A DNA stretch of 64,000 nucleotides from Phaeobacter bryozoorum (GTDB lineage Bacteria; Pseudomonadota; Alphaproteobacteria; Rhodobacterales; Rhodobacteraceae). How positions within the stretch are numbered: the stretch's first letter is position 1; each line of letters opens with the position of its first letter. Position numbers and translations under genes: made by a program. Below the pieces are notes generated by a model that saw only the letters and a list, made by a program, of their open reading frames with translations, searched no databases and was not told the DNA's origin. The stretch is taken from assembly GCF_041893525.1 (NCBI RefSeq), contig NZ_CP169068.1; one strand, written 5' to 3'. Positions 1-8,130 of this stretch are shown here, in pieces.

Positions 1-7
1 GTGGCAT
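1..7 (-). CDS. 5' end of an unidentified gene running off the left edge
   Basis: Only the start codon and four further bases lie in the window. On the minus strand an ATG at 7-5 follows a GAGGA Shine-Dalgarno core (about 16-20) at a normal distance. The TetR-type operator at 37-55 sits just upstream, and the TetR gene ends at 81, so the layout is regulator, operator, this gene. I infer that this gene is the regulator's main target. In NemR systems the target is usually an Old Yellow Enzyme-type reductase or a glyoxalase, but nothing here identifies the product. Confidence 0.45.
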
Positions 8-36
8 GGGATGGTTCCTCTCTGATGAAGTTGCGA

Positions 37-55
37 ACTAGACCGATCGTCTAGT
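37..55. promoter_or_regulatory. TetR-family operator, downstream copy
   Basis: ACTAGACCGATCGTCTAGT is a 19-bp palindrome with perfect 7-bp arms (ACTAGAC/GTCTAGT) around a 5-bp centre. It matches the copy at 684-702 in 18 of 19 positions. It lies between the TetR gene and the gene starting at position 7, where a bound repressor would block transcription into that gene. The TAGAC core resembles the TAGACC half-site known for E. coli NemR. Confidence 0.85.
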
Positions 56-80
56 GGTTGGAAAATTTTTTTGGCGCGGA

Positions 81-677
81 TCAGCTCTGCGGTGGTGGGA
101 GCATGATCAGGGTCTGGGACATGGCGGTTTCAACCGGCGCGCCGTCCTGGGACAGATGTGCCATGAGGCTGGCGCCCAGCCAGATCTGGTAGAGGGTTGT
201 GGCGGTCTGGTCGGGATCGACACTGGTGGCCAAAGACCCATCCGCCTGCGCGCCGCGAAGGCAGTCGGACAGGCGGGCGACGATCGATTCAACGCCGTGT
301 TGCAGGATCGCGCGCATGTCGGCGGACAGATCGGACACTTCTGCTGCTAGCTTCACGATCAGGCATTTCTGCTCTGCGTTGCCGGAGATCTGGCGATCTT
401 TCCAGCAGCGGAAATAGCCCAGCACCTGATCCCGCCCCGATTGTTCGGGATCATTCAGCGTGTGCCGGAGCTCCAGCCGATATTGATCAACATAGTGGCG
501 CAGGAGCGCGCAGCCATAATCCTCTTTCGAGGCGAAATAGTGATAGAAGGAGCCTTTGGGCACCTGCGCCGTGCTCAGCAGCTCGGTCAGGCCAACCGAG
601 GTGTAGCCGCGCTGTGCGGTCAGCTTGCGGCCGGTGTCCAGAATTTGCAGGCGTGTCTCACTCATGACGCTAGACAT
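81..677 (-). CDS. TetR family regulator, NemR-like
   Basis: A 198-residue one-domain repressor. Residues 10-50 form the TetR helix-turn-helix, with the typical VPKGSFYHYFxSKE stretch at 39-52. The rest is the ligand/sensor domain. Similarity to E. coli NemR, from memory, runs along the whole protein, and Cys105 (QKCLIVK) aligns with the redox-sensing Cys106 of NemR. NemR represses electrophile-detoxifying enzymes and is released by reactive chlorine species or quinones. One operator copy lies 7 bp upstream of this start (684-702) and the other follows the gene (37-55), so autorepression plus control of the next gene is likely. A second ATG at 665 (Met5) is an alternative start; neither has a clear Shine-Dalgarno. 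The NemR-type assignment is good; the inducer is inferred. Confidence 0.85.
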   Translation of the reverse strand: MSSVMSETRLQILDTGRKLTAQRGYTSVGLTELLSTAQVPKGSFYHYFASKEDYGCALLRHYVDQYRLELRHTLNDPEQSGRDQVLGYFRCWKDRQISGNAEQKCLIVKLAAEVSDLSADMRAILQHGVESIVARLSDCLRGAQADGSLATSVDPDQTATTLYQIWLGASLMAHLSQDGAPVETAMSQTLIMLPPPQS

Positions 678-683
678 AAGCTG

Positions 684-702
684 ACTAGACCGATTGTCTA
701 GT
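684..702. promoter_or_regulatory. TetR-family operator, autoregulatory copy
   Basis: ACTAGACCGATTGTCTAGT differs by one central base from the copy at 37-55 and keeps the perfect 7-bp arms. It lies 7 bp upstream of the TetR start codon, over its likely promoter, as expected for autorepression. Confidence 0.85.
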
Positions 703-751
703 GGCGCTTACAGAATTATTTCTGCGGCGGATCAAACCTGCTGAAAATGCG

Positions 752-779
752 ACAAGGCCCCGCGATTGCGGGGCCTTGT
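752..779 (-). terminator. Terminator after ald
   Basis: Perfect stem CAAGGCCCCGC/GCGGGGCCTTG (753-763 and 768-778) with a GATT loop, extended by an A-T pair. It lies about 30 bp beyond the ald stop in the direction of ald transcription. The T-run behind it is weak (GCATTTTC). Confidence 0.75.
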
Positions 780-808
780 TCAGGCTGATGCCAAGTGTGA
801 GGGAGGTG

Positions 809-1924
809 TTACTTGATCATCAGTTGTGGGGAGACGACGTCGATACCCAGTGCCTTGCCGACGGCGAAATAGGTCAGCTTGCCCGCGTGGACGTTCAGAC
901 CGTTCAGCAGGTGCGGATCATCGGCGCAGGCCTGTTTCCATCCTTTGTTGGCGAGGTTCAGCATGAAGGGCAGGGTCGCATTGCCCAGGGCCTGGGTCGA
1001 GGTGCGCGCGACGGCGCCCGGCATGTTGGCCACGCAGTAGTGCATGATGCCGTCGACTTCGTAGATCGGGTCGGCGTGGGTGGTGGCTCTGGAGGTCTCG
1101 AAGCAGCCGCCCTGGTCGATAGCGACGTCGACCAGAACCGCACCCGGCTTCATCTCGCTGAGCTGTGCACGGGAGACCAGTTTCGGCGCCGCGGCACCGG
1201 GGATCAGAACCGCACCGATCACCATATCGGCGTCACGGACCAGCTCAGCGGTGGCACCAGCGGTGGAATACTGGTTCTTGAAGTCGCGACCGAAGACATC
1301 GTCGAGGTACTTCAGGCGTGTGAGCGACCGGTCGAGAATAGTGACATCTGCGCCCATGCCCGCAGCGATCTTGGCCGCATGGGTGCCGACCACACCGCCG
1401 CCGATCACAACAACCTTGGCGGGGGCCACGCCGGGCACGCCGCCCATCAGAACGCCACGGCCACCGTTTGCCTTTTGCAGGGTGTATGCGCCAACCTGCG
1501 GGGCCAGACGGCCGGCCACTTCGGACATCGGCGCCAGCAGCGGCAGGCCGCCACGGTCGTCGGTCACGGTTTCATAGGCGATGGCGGTACAGCCGCTTTC
1601 CAGAAGGTCCTTTGTCTGCTCCGGATCGGGGGCCAGGTGCAGATAAGTGAACAGCAGCTGGCCTTCGCGCAGCATCTTGCGCTCAACGGCCTGGGGTTCC
1701 TTGACCTTCACGATCATGTCGGCGGTCGCGAAGATCTCTTCGGCGGTGTCGATGATGGCGGCACCAGCGGCGACGTAATCCTCATCGGTGAAACCTGCAC
1801 CCATGCCAGCACCGGCCTGGATCAGGACAGAATGTCCGTGGTTAACGGCTTCACGGGCGGCGTCCGGCGTCATGCCGACGCGGAATTCCTGCGGCTTGAT
1901 CTCTGTGGGGCATCCGATTTTCAT
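809..1924 (-). CDS. ald: Alanine dehydrogenase
   Basis: 371 residues, the normal length for Ald, which converts L-alanine reversibly to pyruvate and ammonia with NAD. The family's catalytic residues sit at the expected positions: Arg15, Lys75 in KVKEP and His96 in TYLHLAP. The Rossmann GGGVVG motif is at 175-180 after the VVVI strand. The start is fixed by a strong AGGAGG Shine-Dalgarno a few bases upstream (minus strand, about 1931-1937). It is divergent from an Lrp/AsnC regulator (2062), the usual arrangement for substrate-induced ald in alphaproteobacteria and mycobacteria. It probably serves alanine catabolism or ammonium assimilation in the cytoplasm. Confidence 0.97.
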   Translation of the reverse strand: MKIGCPTEIKPQEFRVGMTPDAAREAVNHGHSVLIQAGAGMGAGFTDEDYVAAGAAIIDTAEEIFATADMIVKVKEPQAVERKMLREGQLLFTYLHLAPDPEQTKDLLESGCTAIAYETVTDDRGGLPLLAPMSEVAGRLAPQVGAYTLQKANGGRGVLMGGVPGVAPAKVVVIGGGVVGTHAAKIAAGMGADVTILDRSLTRLKYLDDVFGRDFKNQYSTAGATAELVRDADMVIGAVLIPGAAAPKLVSRAQLSEMKPGAVLVDVAIDQGGCFETSRATTHADPIYEVDGIMHYCVANMPGAVARTSTQALGNATLPFMLNLANKGWKQACADDPHLLNGLNVHAGKLTYFAVGKALGIDVVSPQLMIK

Positions 1925-2012
1925 GTAATCACTCCTCCTACATGCTTGCGCTATTGTGCCGCAGGCGCAGTGAAAAGTGCTTCTTTTTTGGGCAGATTAA
2001 AAAGGTGCAGAT

Positions 2013-2054
2013 CGAAGGTTCTTCGAATATATTGTAACTTTGACGAAGGATCTT
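2013..2054. promoter_or_regulatory. Paired direct repeats in the ald-lrp intergenic region
   Basis: CGAAGGTTCTT (2013-2023) and CGAAGGATCTT (2044-2054) are repeated 31 bp apart, about three helical turns. Each contains a GAAG-N3-CTT dyad. Lrp/AsnC proteins bind several phased sites as octamers, so these are good candidate sites for the regulator encoded at 2062. The second copy overlaps that gene's ribosome-binding region, which would allow autorepression. Confidence 0.55.
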
Positions 2055-2061
2055 TCACCAT

Positions 2062-2520
2062 ATGTCACTTGATCACACGGATCGTCGGATCTTGCAGGTG
2101 TTGCAGAAGCAGGGCCGGATCTCCAACGCAGAGCTGAGCGAACAGGTTAACCTGTCTGCGTCGGCCTGCCACCGACGGGTCCAGCGCCTGGAGGCGGATG
2201 GCTATATCCGCAATTATGTCGCGCTGCTGGATGCACGCAAGATGAACTTGCCCGCAACGGTATTTGTGGAGATTACCCTGCAAAGCCAGGCCGACGAGCT
2301 GCTGGACGCGTTTGAGAAGGCAGTGGCACGCATTCCGGATGTGCTTGAATGTCATCTGATGGCGGGAACGGCGGATTACATCCTGAAGGTGGTGGCTGAA
2401 AACACCGATGATTTCGCCCGCATCCATCGCCAGCATCTGACGCGACTGCCCGGCGTGGCGCAGATGCAAAGCTCCTTTGCGCTGCGTACGGTGTTCAAGA
2501 CCACGGCGCTGCCGGTCTGA
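2062..2520 (+). CDS. Lrp/AsnC family regulator, probable AldR
   Basis: 152 residues. The N-terminal helix-turn-helix (about 4-55) begins with LDHTDRRILQVLQ and continues with the family-typical NAELSEQVNLS and CHRRVQRLEADGYI stretches. A C-terminal RAM ligand-binding domain (about 65-145) contains the GTADYILKV strand. Its position divergent from ald suggests it senses alanine and activates or represses ald, like AldR proteins. The shared 137-bp intergenic region carries two phased repeats. The family is certain; the ald link is inferred from context. Confidence 0.92.
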   Translation: MSLDHTDRRILQVLQKQGRISNAELSEQVNLSASACHRRVQRLEADGYIRNYVALLDARKMNLPATVFVEITLQSQADELLDAFEKAVARIPDVLECHLMAGTADYILKVVAENTDDFARIHRQHLTRLPGVAQMQSSFALRTVFKTTALPV

Positions 2521-2622
2521 TCGGGGCAGCGGCCCTTTGGCAGGGCGGCTTGTCAGGCTCCGTGATCTGGGAAAGACTGCTCCGGCAGAACAAGACGGCA
2601 GGATCGTCGCGGGCGGGGGCAT

Positions 2623-4211
2623 ATGGACTGGGACTATATCATCATTGGCGCGGGCAGCGCGGGGTGTGTGCTGGCCAACCGGTTGAGTGCCGCAGGGCAG
2701 CGCGTGCTGCTGTTGGAAGCGGGAGGCCGGGACAACTACCATTGGGTGCATATCCCGATGGGATATCTCTATTGCATCAACAATCCGCGTACCGACTGGA
2801 TGTATCGGACCGAGGCCGAGGCCGGGCTGAACGGGCGGGCGCTGATCTATCCGCGTGGCAAGGTGCTGGGCGGCTGTTCCTCCATCAACGGGATGTTGTA
2901 CCTGCGCGGACAGGCGGCGGATTATGACGGCTGGCGTCAGCGCGGCCTGACCGGCTGGGGCTGGGACGACGTGCTGCCCTATTTCAAGAAGTCAGAGGAT
3001 TACGTCGAAGGGCCGTCCGATCTGCACGGCTCGGGCGGCGAATGGCGGGTGGAAAACCAGCGGCTGCATTGGGATGTGCTGGACGACTGGATGCAGGCGG
3101 CCGCGGACTGGGGGCTGCCAAAGGTCACGGATTTCAACACCGGTAACAACGAAGGAGTTGGTTACTTCCGGGTGAATCAGCGTGGCGGCTGGCGGATGAA
3201 CACCGCAAAGGCGTTTCTGCGGACTGCCACCGGCGAGACACTGAAGGTCGAGACCGGCGCCCATACACGGCGCATTCTGATCGAAGAGGGCCGGGCGGTG
3301 GGCGTGGAGTACAGCCAGGGTGGCGTGATCAGGACCGCGCGGACGCGGGGGAAATCGTGCTGTCGGCGGGCGCAATCAACAGCCCTCAGATCCTGCAACT
3401 CTCTGGCCTGGGTCCGGCGGAACTGCTGCGGGCGCATGGGATCGAGGTGCATCGTGACCTACCTGAGATTGGGCGGAACCTTCAGGATCATCTGCAGCTG
3501 CGCTGCGCCTGGCGGCTGAGCGGGGCAAAGACGCTGAACACGCTGGCAAACTCGCTGATTGGCAAGGTGAAGATCGCTGCCGAATATGCGCTGCGCCGGT
3601 CTGGCCCGATGTCGATGGCGCCCAGTCAGCTGGGTGCGTTTTCACGGTCGCGCCCGGATCTGGCAACGCCGGATCTGGAGTATCACGTGCAGCCCCTGAC
3701 GCTGGAGGCATTTGGTCAGCCGCTGCATGACTTTCCGGGGCTGACGGCGAGTGTGTGCAACCTGCGGCCCGAAAGCCGGGGTGAGGTGGCGATCACCAGC
3801 GCCGATCCGATGCAGGCGCCGCGTATTGCACCCAATTACCTGTCAACCGCAGGCGATCGTCAGGTCGCGGTCGCCGCGATCCGGCAGGCACGCGCGATCA
3901 TGGGGCAGTCCGCCATGCGCCGCTATCTGCCGGAGGAGCTGAAGCCGGGCGGCGGATCCGATGAGGAGGCGGATCTGATGCAGGCAGCGGGTGATATCGG
4001 CACCACGATATTTCACCCGACCTGTACGGTGCGGATGGGCATCGAGGAGACGGCGCCGGTGGATGGGGCACTTCGGCTGCGCGGAGTGGCGGGGCTGCGG
4101 GTGGTTGATGCCAGTGTGATGCCGGTGATTCCCAGCGGCAATACCAATGCCCCCACAATCATGATCGCGGAAAAGGCAGCTGACATGATTTTGAGTGATC
4201 ATCGCGCGTAA
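2623..4211 (+). pseudogene. GMC family FAD oxidoreductase (choline/alcohol dehydrogenase-like), frameshifted
   Basis: Two overlapping reading frames together give one normal-length GMC oxidoreductase (about 529 residues). Frame 1 starts at ATG 2623 with the FAD-binding DYIIIGAGSAG motif and later has PRGKVLGGCSSINGM and WRMNTAKAFL. The second frame, open from about 3352, has EIVLSAGAINSPQ (GMC signature 2), and ends with the catalytic region: His in IFHPTCTVRMG and Asn in SGNTNAPT. The switch occurs at a G run, 3347-3351, where five G occur and six would restore the frame. The domestic reaction is FAD-linked oxidation of an alcohol such as choline or a polyol; the substrate is unknown. It follows the Lrp gene by about 100 bp. 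Either a sequencing indel or a real inactivating mutation explains the break. Confidence 0.85.
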
Positions 4212-4428
4212 TTGGCGTTTCTCGCACCGTGCCCCCTTGCGCCCGTTCGGATTATTCGATTCCCTGTTCTGACCCTGTCGGCGGTCGCGCCACGGGGAGC
4301 GATGGCCTGTTGGCAGTGACGGCGCGGAGTGCCGACGGATCTCTGCGACGGTATGGTGTGACATGAAACAATCACATCCGCCTGCTACTGCCGCGTGACT
4401 GACCACTAACCGACCAAGGAGCCCGAGC

Positions 4429-5346
4429 GTGACCAGCGAGTATGACCCTGATTCCTTTGACTGGCTGGACGCTGAACTTCAGGACACGTTGGACGAAGAT
4501 TTCGAGATCGAGTTCGCCGAACCGATGCTGTCGATGGAGCTGCGCAAGATCTATCGCTCACAGCATCCGGAGATGCTGGACCGTAAGGTCTATTTCCGCA
4601 ATCTGCTGCGGTTGCAGGCGGAGCTGATCAAGGTGCAGGACTGGGTCCAGCACACTGGGGCAAAGGTCTGCATCCTGTTTGAGGGCCGCGACAGCGCAGG
4701 CAAGGGCGGGGTGATCAAGCGGATCACCCAGCGCCTGAACCCGCGGGTAGCGCGGGTGGTGGCCTTGCCCGCCCCCAGCCGCCGTGAGCAGAGCCAGTGG
4801 TATTTCCAGCGCTATGTGCCGTATCTGCCGGCGGCGGGTGAAATCGTGCTCTTCGACCGCTCCTGGTACAATCGCGCCGGGGTGGAGCGGGTCATGGGAT
4901 TTGCCAGCGATGACCAGGTCGAACAGTTCTTTCAGGACGTTCCCGAATTCGAGCGGATGCTGGTTCGGTCGGGCATCATCCTGCTGAAATACTGGTTCTC
5001 CATCACCGATGAAGAACAGCAGCTGCGGTTTCTCATGCGGATCCATGATCCGATGAAACAGTGGAAGCTGTCGCCGATGGATCTGGAGAGCCGAATCCGC
5101 TGGGAGCAGTATACCAAGGCCAAGGAGGATATGTTCGAGCGCACCAATATCCCGGAAGCGCCCTGGTATATCGTCGAGGGCAACGACAAGAAGCGCGAGC
5201 GGCTGAACTGTATCGAGCATCTGCTGACGAAGATTCCATATAGCGAGGTGCCGAGCGAACGGGTCTCGCTGCCGGACCGGGAGTACAAGCCCGATTACGA
5301 ACGCCGGGTGCTGCCGGATGACCTCTATGTGCCCAAGATCTACTGA
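4429..5346 (+). CDS. ppk2: Polyphosphate kinase 2
   Basis: 305 residues, a single PPK2 domain. It transfers phosphate between polyphosphate and nucleoside diphosphates, usually making GTP or ATP. The P-loop FEGRDSAGKGG is at residues 84-94, and the Walker-B/lid region FDRSWYNRAGVERVMGF is at 142-158. The GTG start at 4429 is supported by AAGGAG at 4416-4421. The N-terminal 40 residues are acidic. It stands alone, with more than 200 bp on each side. Two neighbouring PPK2 classes differ in nucleotide preference; the sequence alone does not settle that. Confidence 0.95.
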   Translation: MTSEYDPDSFDWLDAELQDTLDEDFEIEFAEPMLSMELRKIYRSQHPEMLDRKVYFRNLLRLQAELIKVQDWVQHTGAKVCILFEGRDSAGKGGVIKRITQRLNPRVARVVALPAPSRREQSQWYFQRYVPYLPAAGEIVLFDRSWYNRAGVERVMGFASDDQVEQFFQDVPEFERMLVRSGIILLKYWFSITDEEQQLRFLMRIHDPMKQWKLSPMDLESRIRWEQYTKAKEDMFERTNIPEAPWYIVEGNDKKRERLNCIEHLLTKIPYSEVPSERVSLPDREYKPDYERRVLPDDLYVPKIY

Positions 5347-5751
5347 CGGCAGGCCGTTTGTCGCGTCTGGACAGCCGCCGGGACCGGGCCCTGGCTGCGC
5401 CTGATCGGGCGGGCGCGCAGGCGTGGTGCGGGGCTGTTAGGGAAAGCGCAGTCAGGGCGCTGTCTACCCGTGGGTTCTGAGGAGAGAAGGAACCCGGAGC
5501 GGCAAATGCCTTGGTTGTAAGGGGGTAAGACAAGCGCCTGATGGGGGGGAGACGCTGCCTGCTCCGGGTTTAAACCACCGGGTGTTCCAGATCCGATGGA
5601 GCGGGCAGCTGCTGGGGAAACGCTTCAGCCTGCCCGTGCATTAACCAGACTAGCGCAGTTTTCCTGAAACGAACACACGTATTGCGTGTATTTTTTGATA
5701 AAATATTAATTTTATAGGCGACGGATTGTCGCACTCGCTATTTTTGGGGAG
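5347..5751. other. Gene-free interval between ppk2 and rpsU
   Basis: About 400 bp with no convincing gene on either strand. The left part is GC-rich and contains a possible hairpin near 5601-5635 (CGGGCAG/CTGCCCG) without a T-run. The right part (about 5660-5720) is strikingly AT-rich. I could not match it to a known RNA family. Confidence 0.5.
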
Positions 5752-5753
5752 GC

Positions 5754-5790
5754 CAAAAACGACAAACCCCCGCGGCAAAGCCTCGGGGGT
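5754..5790 (-). terminator. rpsU terminator
   Basis: Read on the minus strand, the stem ACCCCCG/CGGGGGT (5784-5790 with 5766-5772) is followed by a T-rich tract TTTGTCGTTTTT (5765-5754). It lies just beyond the rpsU stop. Confidence 0.8.
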
Positions 5791-5826
5791 CGTCAATTTT
5801 GCGTCCAGAACTGCGGATCGAAGGGC

Positions 5827-6033
5827 TCAGAGGAGGCCTTCGCGCTGTGCTTTCTTACGTGCCAGTTTACGGGCACGGCGAATCGCTTCAGCTTTCTCAC
5901 GCGCTTTTTTCTCGGACGGCTTCTCGAAATGTTGCTTGAGCTTCATTTCGCGGAAGACGCCTTCACGCTGCAGCTTTTTCTTCAGGGCACGAAGCGCCTG
6001 ATCGACGTTATTGTCGCGAACACTAACCTGCAT
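5827..6033 (-). CDS. rpsU: 30S ribosomal protein S21
   Basis: 68 residues, highly basic, starting MQVSVRDNNVDQALRALKKKLQREG, the standard S21 beginning. It ends in a Lys/Arg-rich tail and is a component of the 30S subunit. The start follows an AAGGTGG Shine-Dalgarno on the minus strand. It is monocistronic with its own terminator. Confidence 0.97.
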   Translation of the reverse strand: MQVSVRDNNVDQALRALKKKLQREGVFREMKLKQHFEKPSEKKAREKAEAIRRARKLARKKAQREGLL

Positions 6034-6274
6034 GTGGTTTTCACCACCTTTCTAAGTTGAGTTGCAAGGATTTGCAGGAGCTGGCCATATAGCAAGGTCG
6101 TGCTAGCTTGTCCAGTGCCGGGCAGGGGCGGTGCAGATGCTCCTGTAGCTGTTTGATGCGTCATTGTCGCTGAGCCGAACAGTCCGGGCGTGTCTGTCCG
6201 CGCCGCAGGTGATACCCGGTGTCCAGAAGACGCGATTGCGATTAGAGAGAGATGAGATTTCGGAAGGCGATATC

Positions 6275-6997
6275 ATGACGATTGAGGATCACACCGACCC
6301 GCGCTCCGTGCCTGAGGCGGGCGACACCATCGAGCGGCTGCTGAATGCCGCATTACTGCATGTGCCCTTTGATGGCTGGAGCGCCTCGACATTCTCTGCA
6401 GCGGTGGCGGACGCCGGTGTTGCCCCGGCGCTGGCGGAGGCGTTGTGCCCACGCGGCGCGGTAGATCTGGCGGTTGCCTTTCACAGGCGTGGTGATCAGC
6501 TGATGCTTGAGCGATTGGCGCAAGAGGACATGACCGGCCTGCGGTTTCGCGACAAGATCGCACGGGCGGTGCGTCTGCGGCTGGAGGTCGTCGACGATAA
6601 GGAGGCCGTGCGCCGTGGCACCACTTTGTTTTCGCTGCCACAATACGCAGGCGATGGTGTTCGGCTGATCTGGGGCACGGTGGATGCGATCTGGACCGCG
6701 CTTGGCAATTCTTCGGAGGATATCAACTGGTACACCAAGCGGGGATCGCTTGCGGGCGTTTATTCTTCGACCGTGCTCTATTGGCTGGGAGACGACAGTC
6801 TGAACCACCAAGCCAGCTGGGAGTTTCTCGACCGTCGCATCGATAACGTCATGCAGTTCGAGAAACTGAAGGCGCAGATGCAGTCCAACCCGTTGCTGAA
6901 ACCTCTGTTGGTGGGGCCGAACTGGCTGGCCCAGCAGATAAAGGCGCCGAGCGCGCGCGACGACCTGCCGGGCAGTTGGTCGACCCCGCGGCGCTGA
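6275..6997 (+). CDS. COQ9 family protein
   Basis: 240 residues. The C-terminal half (NWYTKRGSLAGVYSSTVLYWLGD, then WEFLDRRIDNVMQFEK) is the recognisable COQ9 domain, found in the lipid-binding accessory protein of ubiquinone biosynthesis. I chose ATG 6275 rather than the longer open frame from 6164, because GGAAGG at 6262-6267 gives a proper ribosome-binding site and COQ9 proteins start near this point. The neighbours (a quinone oxidoreductase downstream) fit quinone metabolism loosely. In alphaproteobacteria it is usually annotated by family only. Confidence 0.88.
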   Translation: MTIEDHTDPRSVPEAGDTIERLLNAALLHVPFDGWSASTFSAAVADAGVAPALAEALCPRGAVDLAVAFHRRGDQLMLERLAQEDMTGLRFRDKIARAVRLRLEVVDDKEAVRRGTTLFSLPQYAGDGVRLIWGTVDAIWTALGNSSEDINWYTKRGSLAGVYSSTVLYWLGDDSLNHQASWEFLDRRIDNVMQFEKLKAQMQSNPLLKPLLVGPNWLAQQIKAPSARDDLPGSWSTPRR

Positions 6998-7088
6998 TGG
7001 GCGCAACGTTCTGGTTGCCTGCGCCAATGCAACGTCTTTGACGGGCAGCCGTCCTTTGCTAGGCAGTGACAACAGCGGAGGAATGCCA

Positions 7089-8081
7089 ATGACCGAGATG
7101 ATGCAGGCGATTGAGATTCGCGAGCCGGGTGGGCCTGAGGTTTTGCAGGGATGTGCGCGCCCGATGCCGACCCCGACGCATGGGCAGGTGGTTCTGAAAG
7201 TGGCCTATGCAGGAGTCAATCGCCCGGATGCGCTGCAACGCGCGGGCAAATACGCACCTCCCCCGACCGCCAGCGACCTGCCGGGCCTGGAAGCCTCAGG
7301 CGAGGTGGTCGCCATTGGCGCCGGGGTCAGCGAGCTGACTGTGGGCGACCGGGTCTGTGCGCTGCTACCCGGCGGCGGCTATGCCGAATATGTCGCGACG
7401 CCAGCGGCGCATTGCCTGCCGGTGCCTGAGGGGCTGTCAATGAAGCAGGCGGCCTGCCTGCCGGAGACCTGTTTCACCGTCTGGTCCAACGTCTTTACCC
7501 GCGGGGGCCTGCTGGCCGGGGAGCGGTTTCTTGTTCACGGAGGGTCATCCGGTATCGGAACAACTGCGATTCAGCTTGCTTCGCAGCTGGGCGCGCGGGT
7601 CTTCACGACCGCCGGATCAGATGAGAAATGTGCGGCGTGCCTGACGCTTGGGGCCGAACGGGCGATCAATTACCGCGATGAGGATTTCGTCGAGGTAATG
7701 AAAAGCGAAGGCGGGGCCAATCTGATTCTGGACATGGTGGGCGGCGACTATATTCCGCGCAACGTGCGTGCGCTCGCGGATGATGGCCGCATGGTCCACA
7801 TCGCGTTTCTGTCAGGTCCGAAGGTGGAGTTGAACTTTGCCCAGGTCATGGCGCGGCGTCTGACGCTGACCGGATCAACACTGCGACCACAGAGCGATCT
7901 GGCAAAGGCGCAGATTGCGCGGGATCTGCGCGAGGTGGTCTGGCCACTTATCGAGGCAGGGAAATTCGCGCCGGTGATGGACCAGACCTTTGCCCTGGAA
8001 GATGCGTCGGCGGCCCATGCACGGATGGAAAGCTCTGCGCATATCGGCAAGATTGTTCTGGAGGTCGGCGGCGAGGGGTAG
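7089..8081 (+). CDS. NAD(P)H quinone oxidoreductase, zinc-free MDR family (PIG3-like)
   Basis: About 330 residues of the medium-chain dehydrogenase/reductase superfamily. After the N-terminal GroES-like fold (PGLEASGEVVAIG, GDRVCALLPGGGYAEYV) comes the NADP Rossmann motif HGGSSGIGTTAIQLA, and then the C-terminal STLRPQSDLAKAQI segment typical of PIG3/TP53I3-type quinone oxidoreductases. Zinc ligands are absent. ATG 7089 is preferred over 7083 because CGGAGGA at 7076-7082 then has normal spacing. It probably reduces quinones or alpha,beta-unsaturated carbonyls in the cytoplasm. It starts 90 bp after the COQ9 gene and may be co-transcribed. Confidence 0.88.
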   Translation: MTEMMQAIEIREPGGPEVLQGCARPMPTPTHGQVVLKVAYAGVNRPDALQRAGKYAPPPTASDLPGLEASGEVVAIGAGVSELTVGDRVCALLPGGGYAEYVATPAAHCLPVPEGLSMKQAACLPETCFTVWSNVFTRGGLLAGERFLVHGGSSGIGTTAIQLASQLGARVFTTAGSDEKCAACLTLGAERAINYRDEDFVEVMKSEGGANLILDMVGGDYIPRNVRALADDGRMVHIAFLSGPKVELNFAQVMARRLTLTGSTLRPQSDLAKAQIARDLREVVWPLIEAGKFAPVMDQTFALEDASAAHARMESSAHIGKIVLEVGGEG

Positions 8082-8130
8082 GCCCCGCCGCGCGGGCTGA
8101 TCGTGCTGGCGCGGTTGTCGCCGACACGTG

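Noticed and set aside
701..2137. Long open frame on the plus strand opposite ald
   Set aside because: It is the shadow of the highly biased ald gene on the other strand; ald is certain by conserved residues.
5347..5751. Possible 6S or RNase P RNA in the gap after ppk2
   Set aside because: None of the conserved blocks of these RNAs is present; only an unremarkable hairpin is visible.
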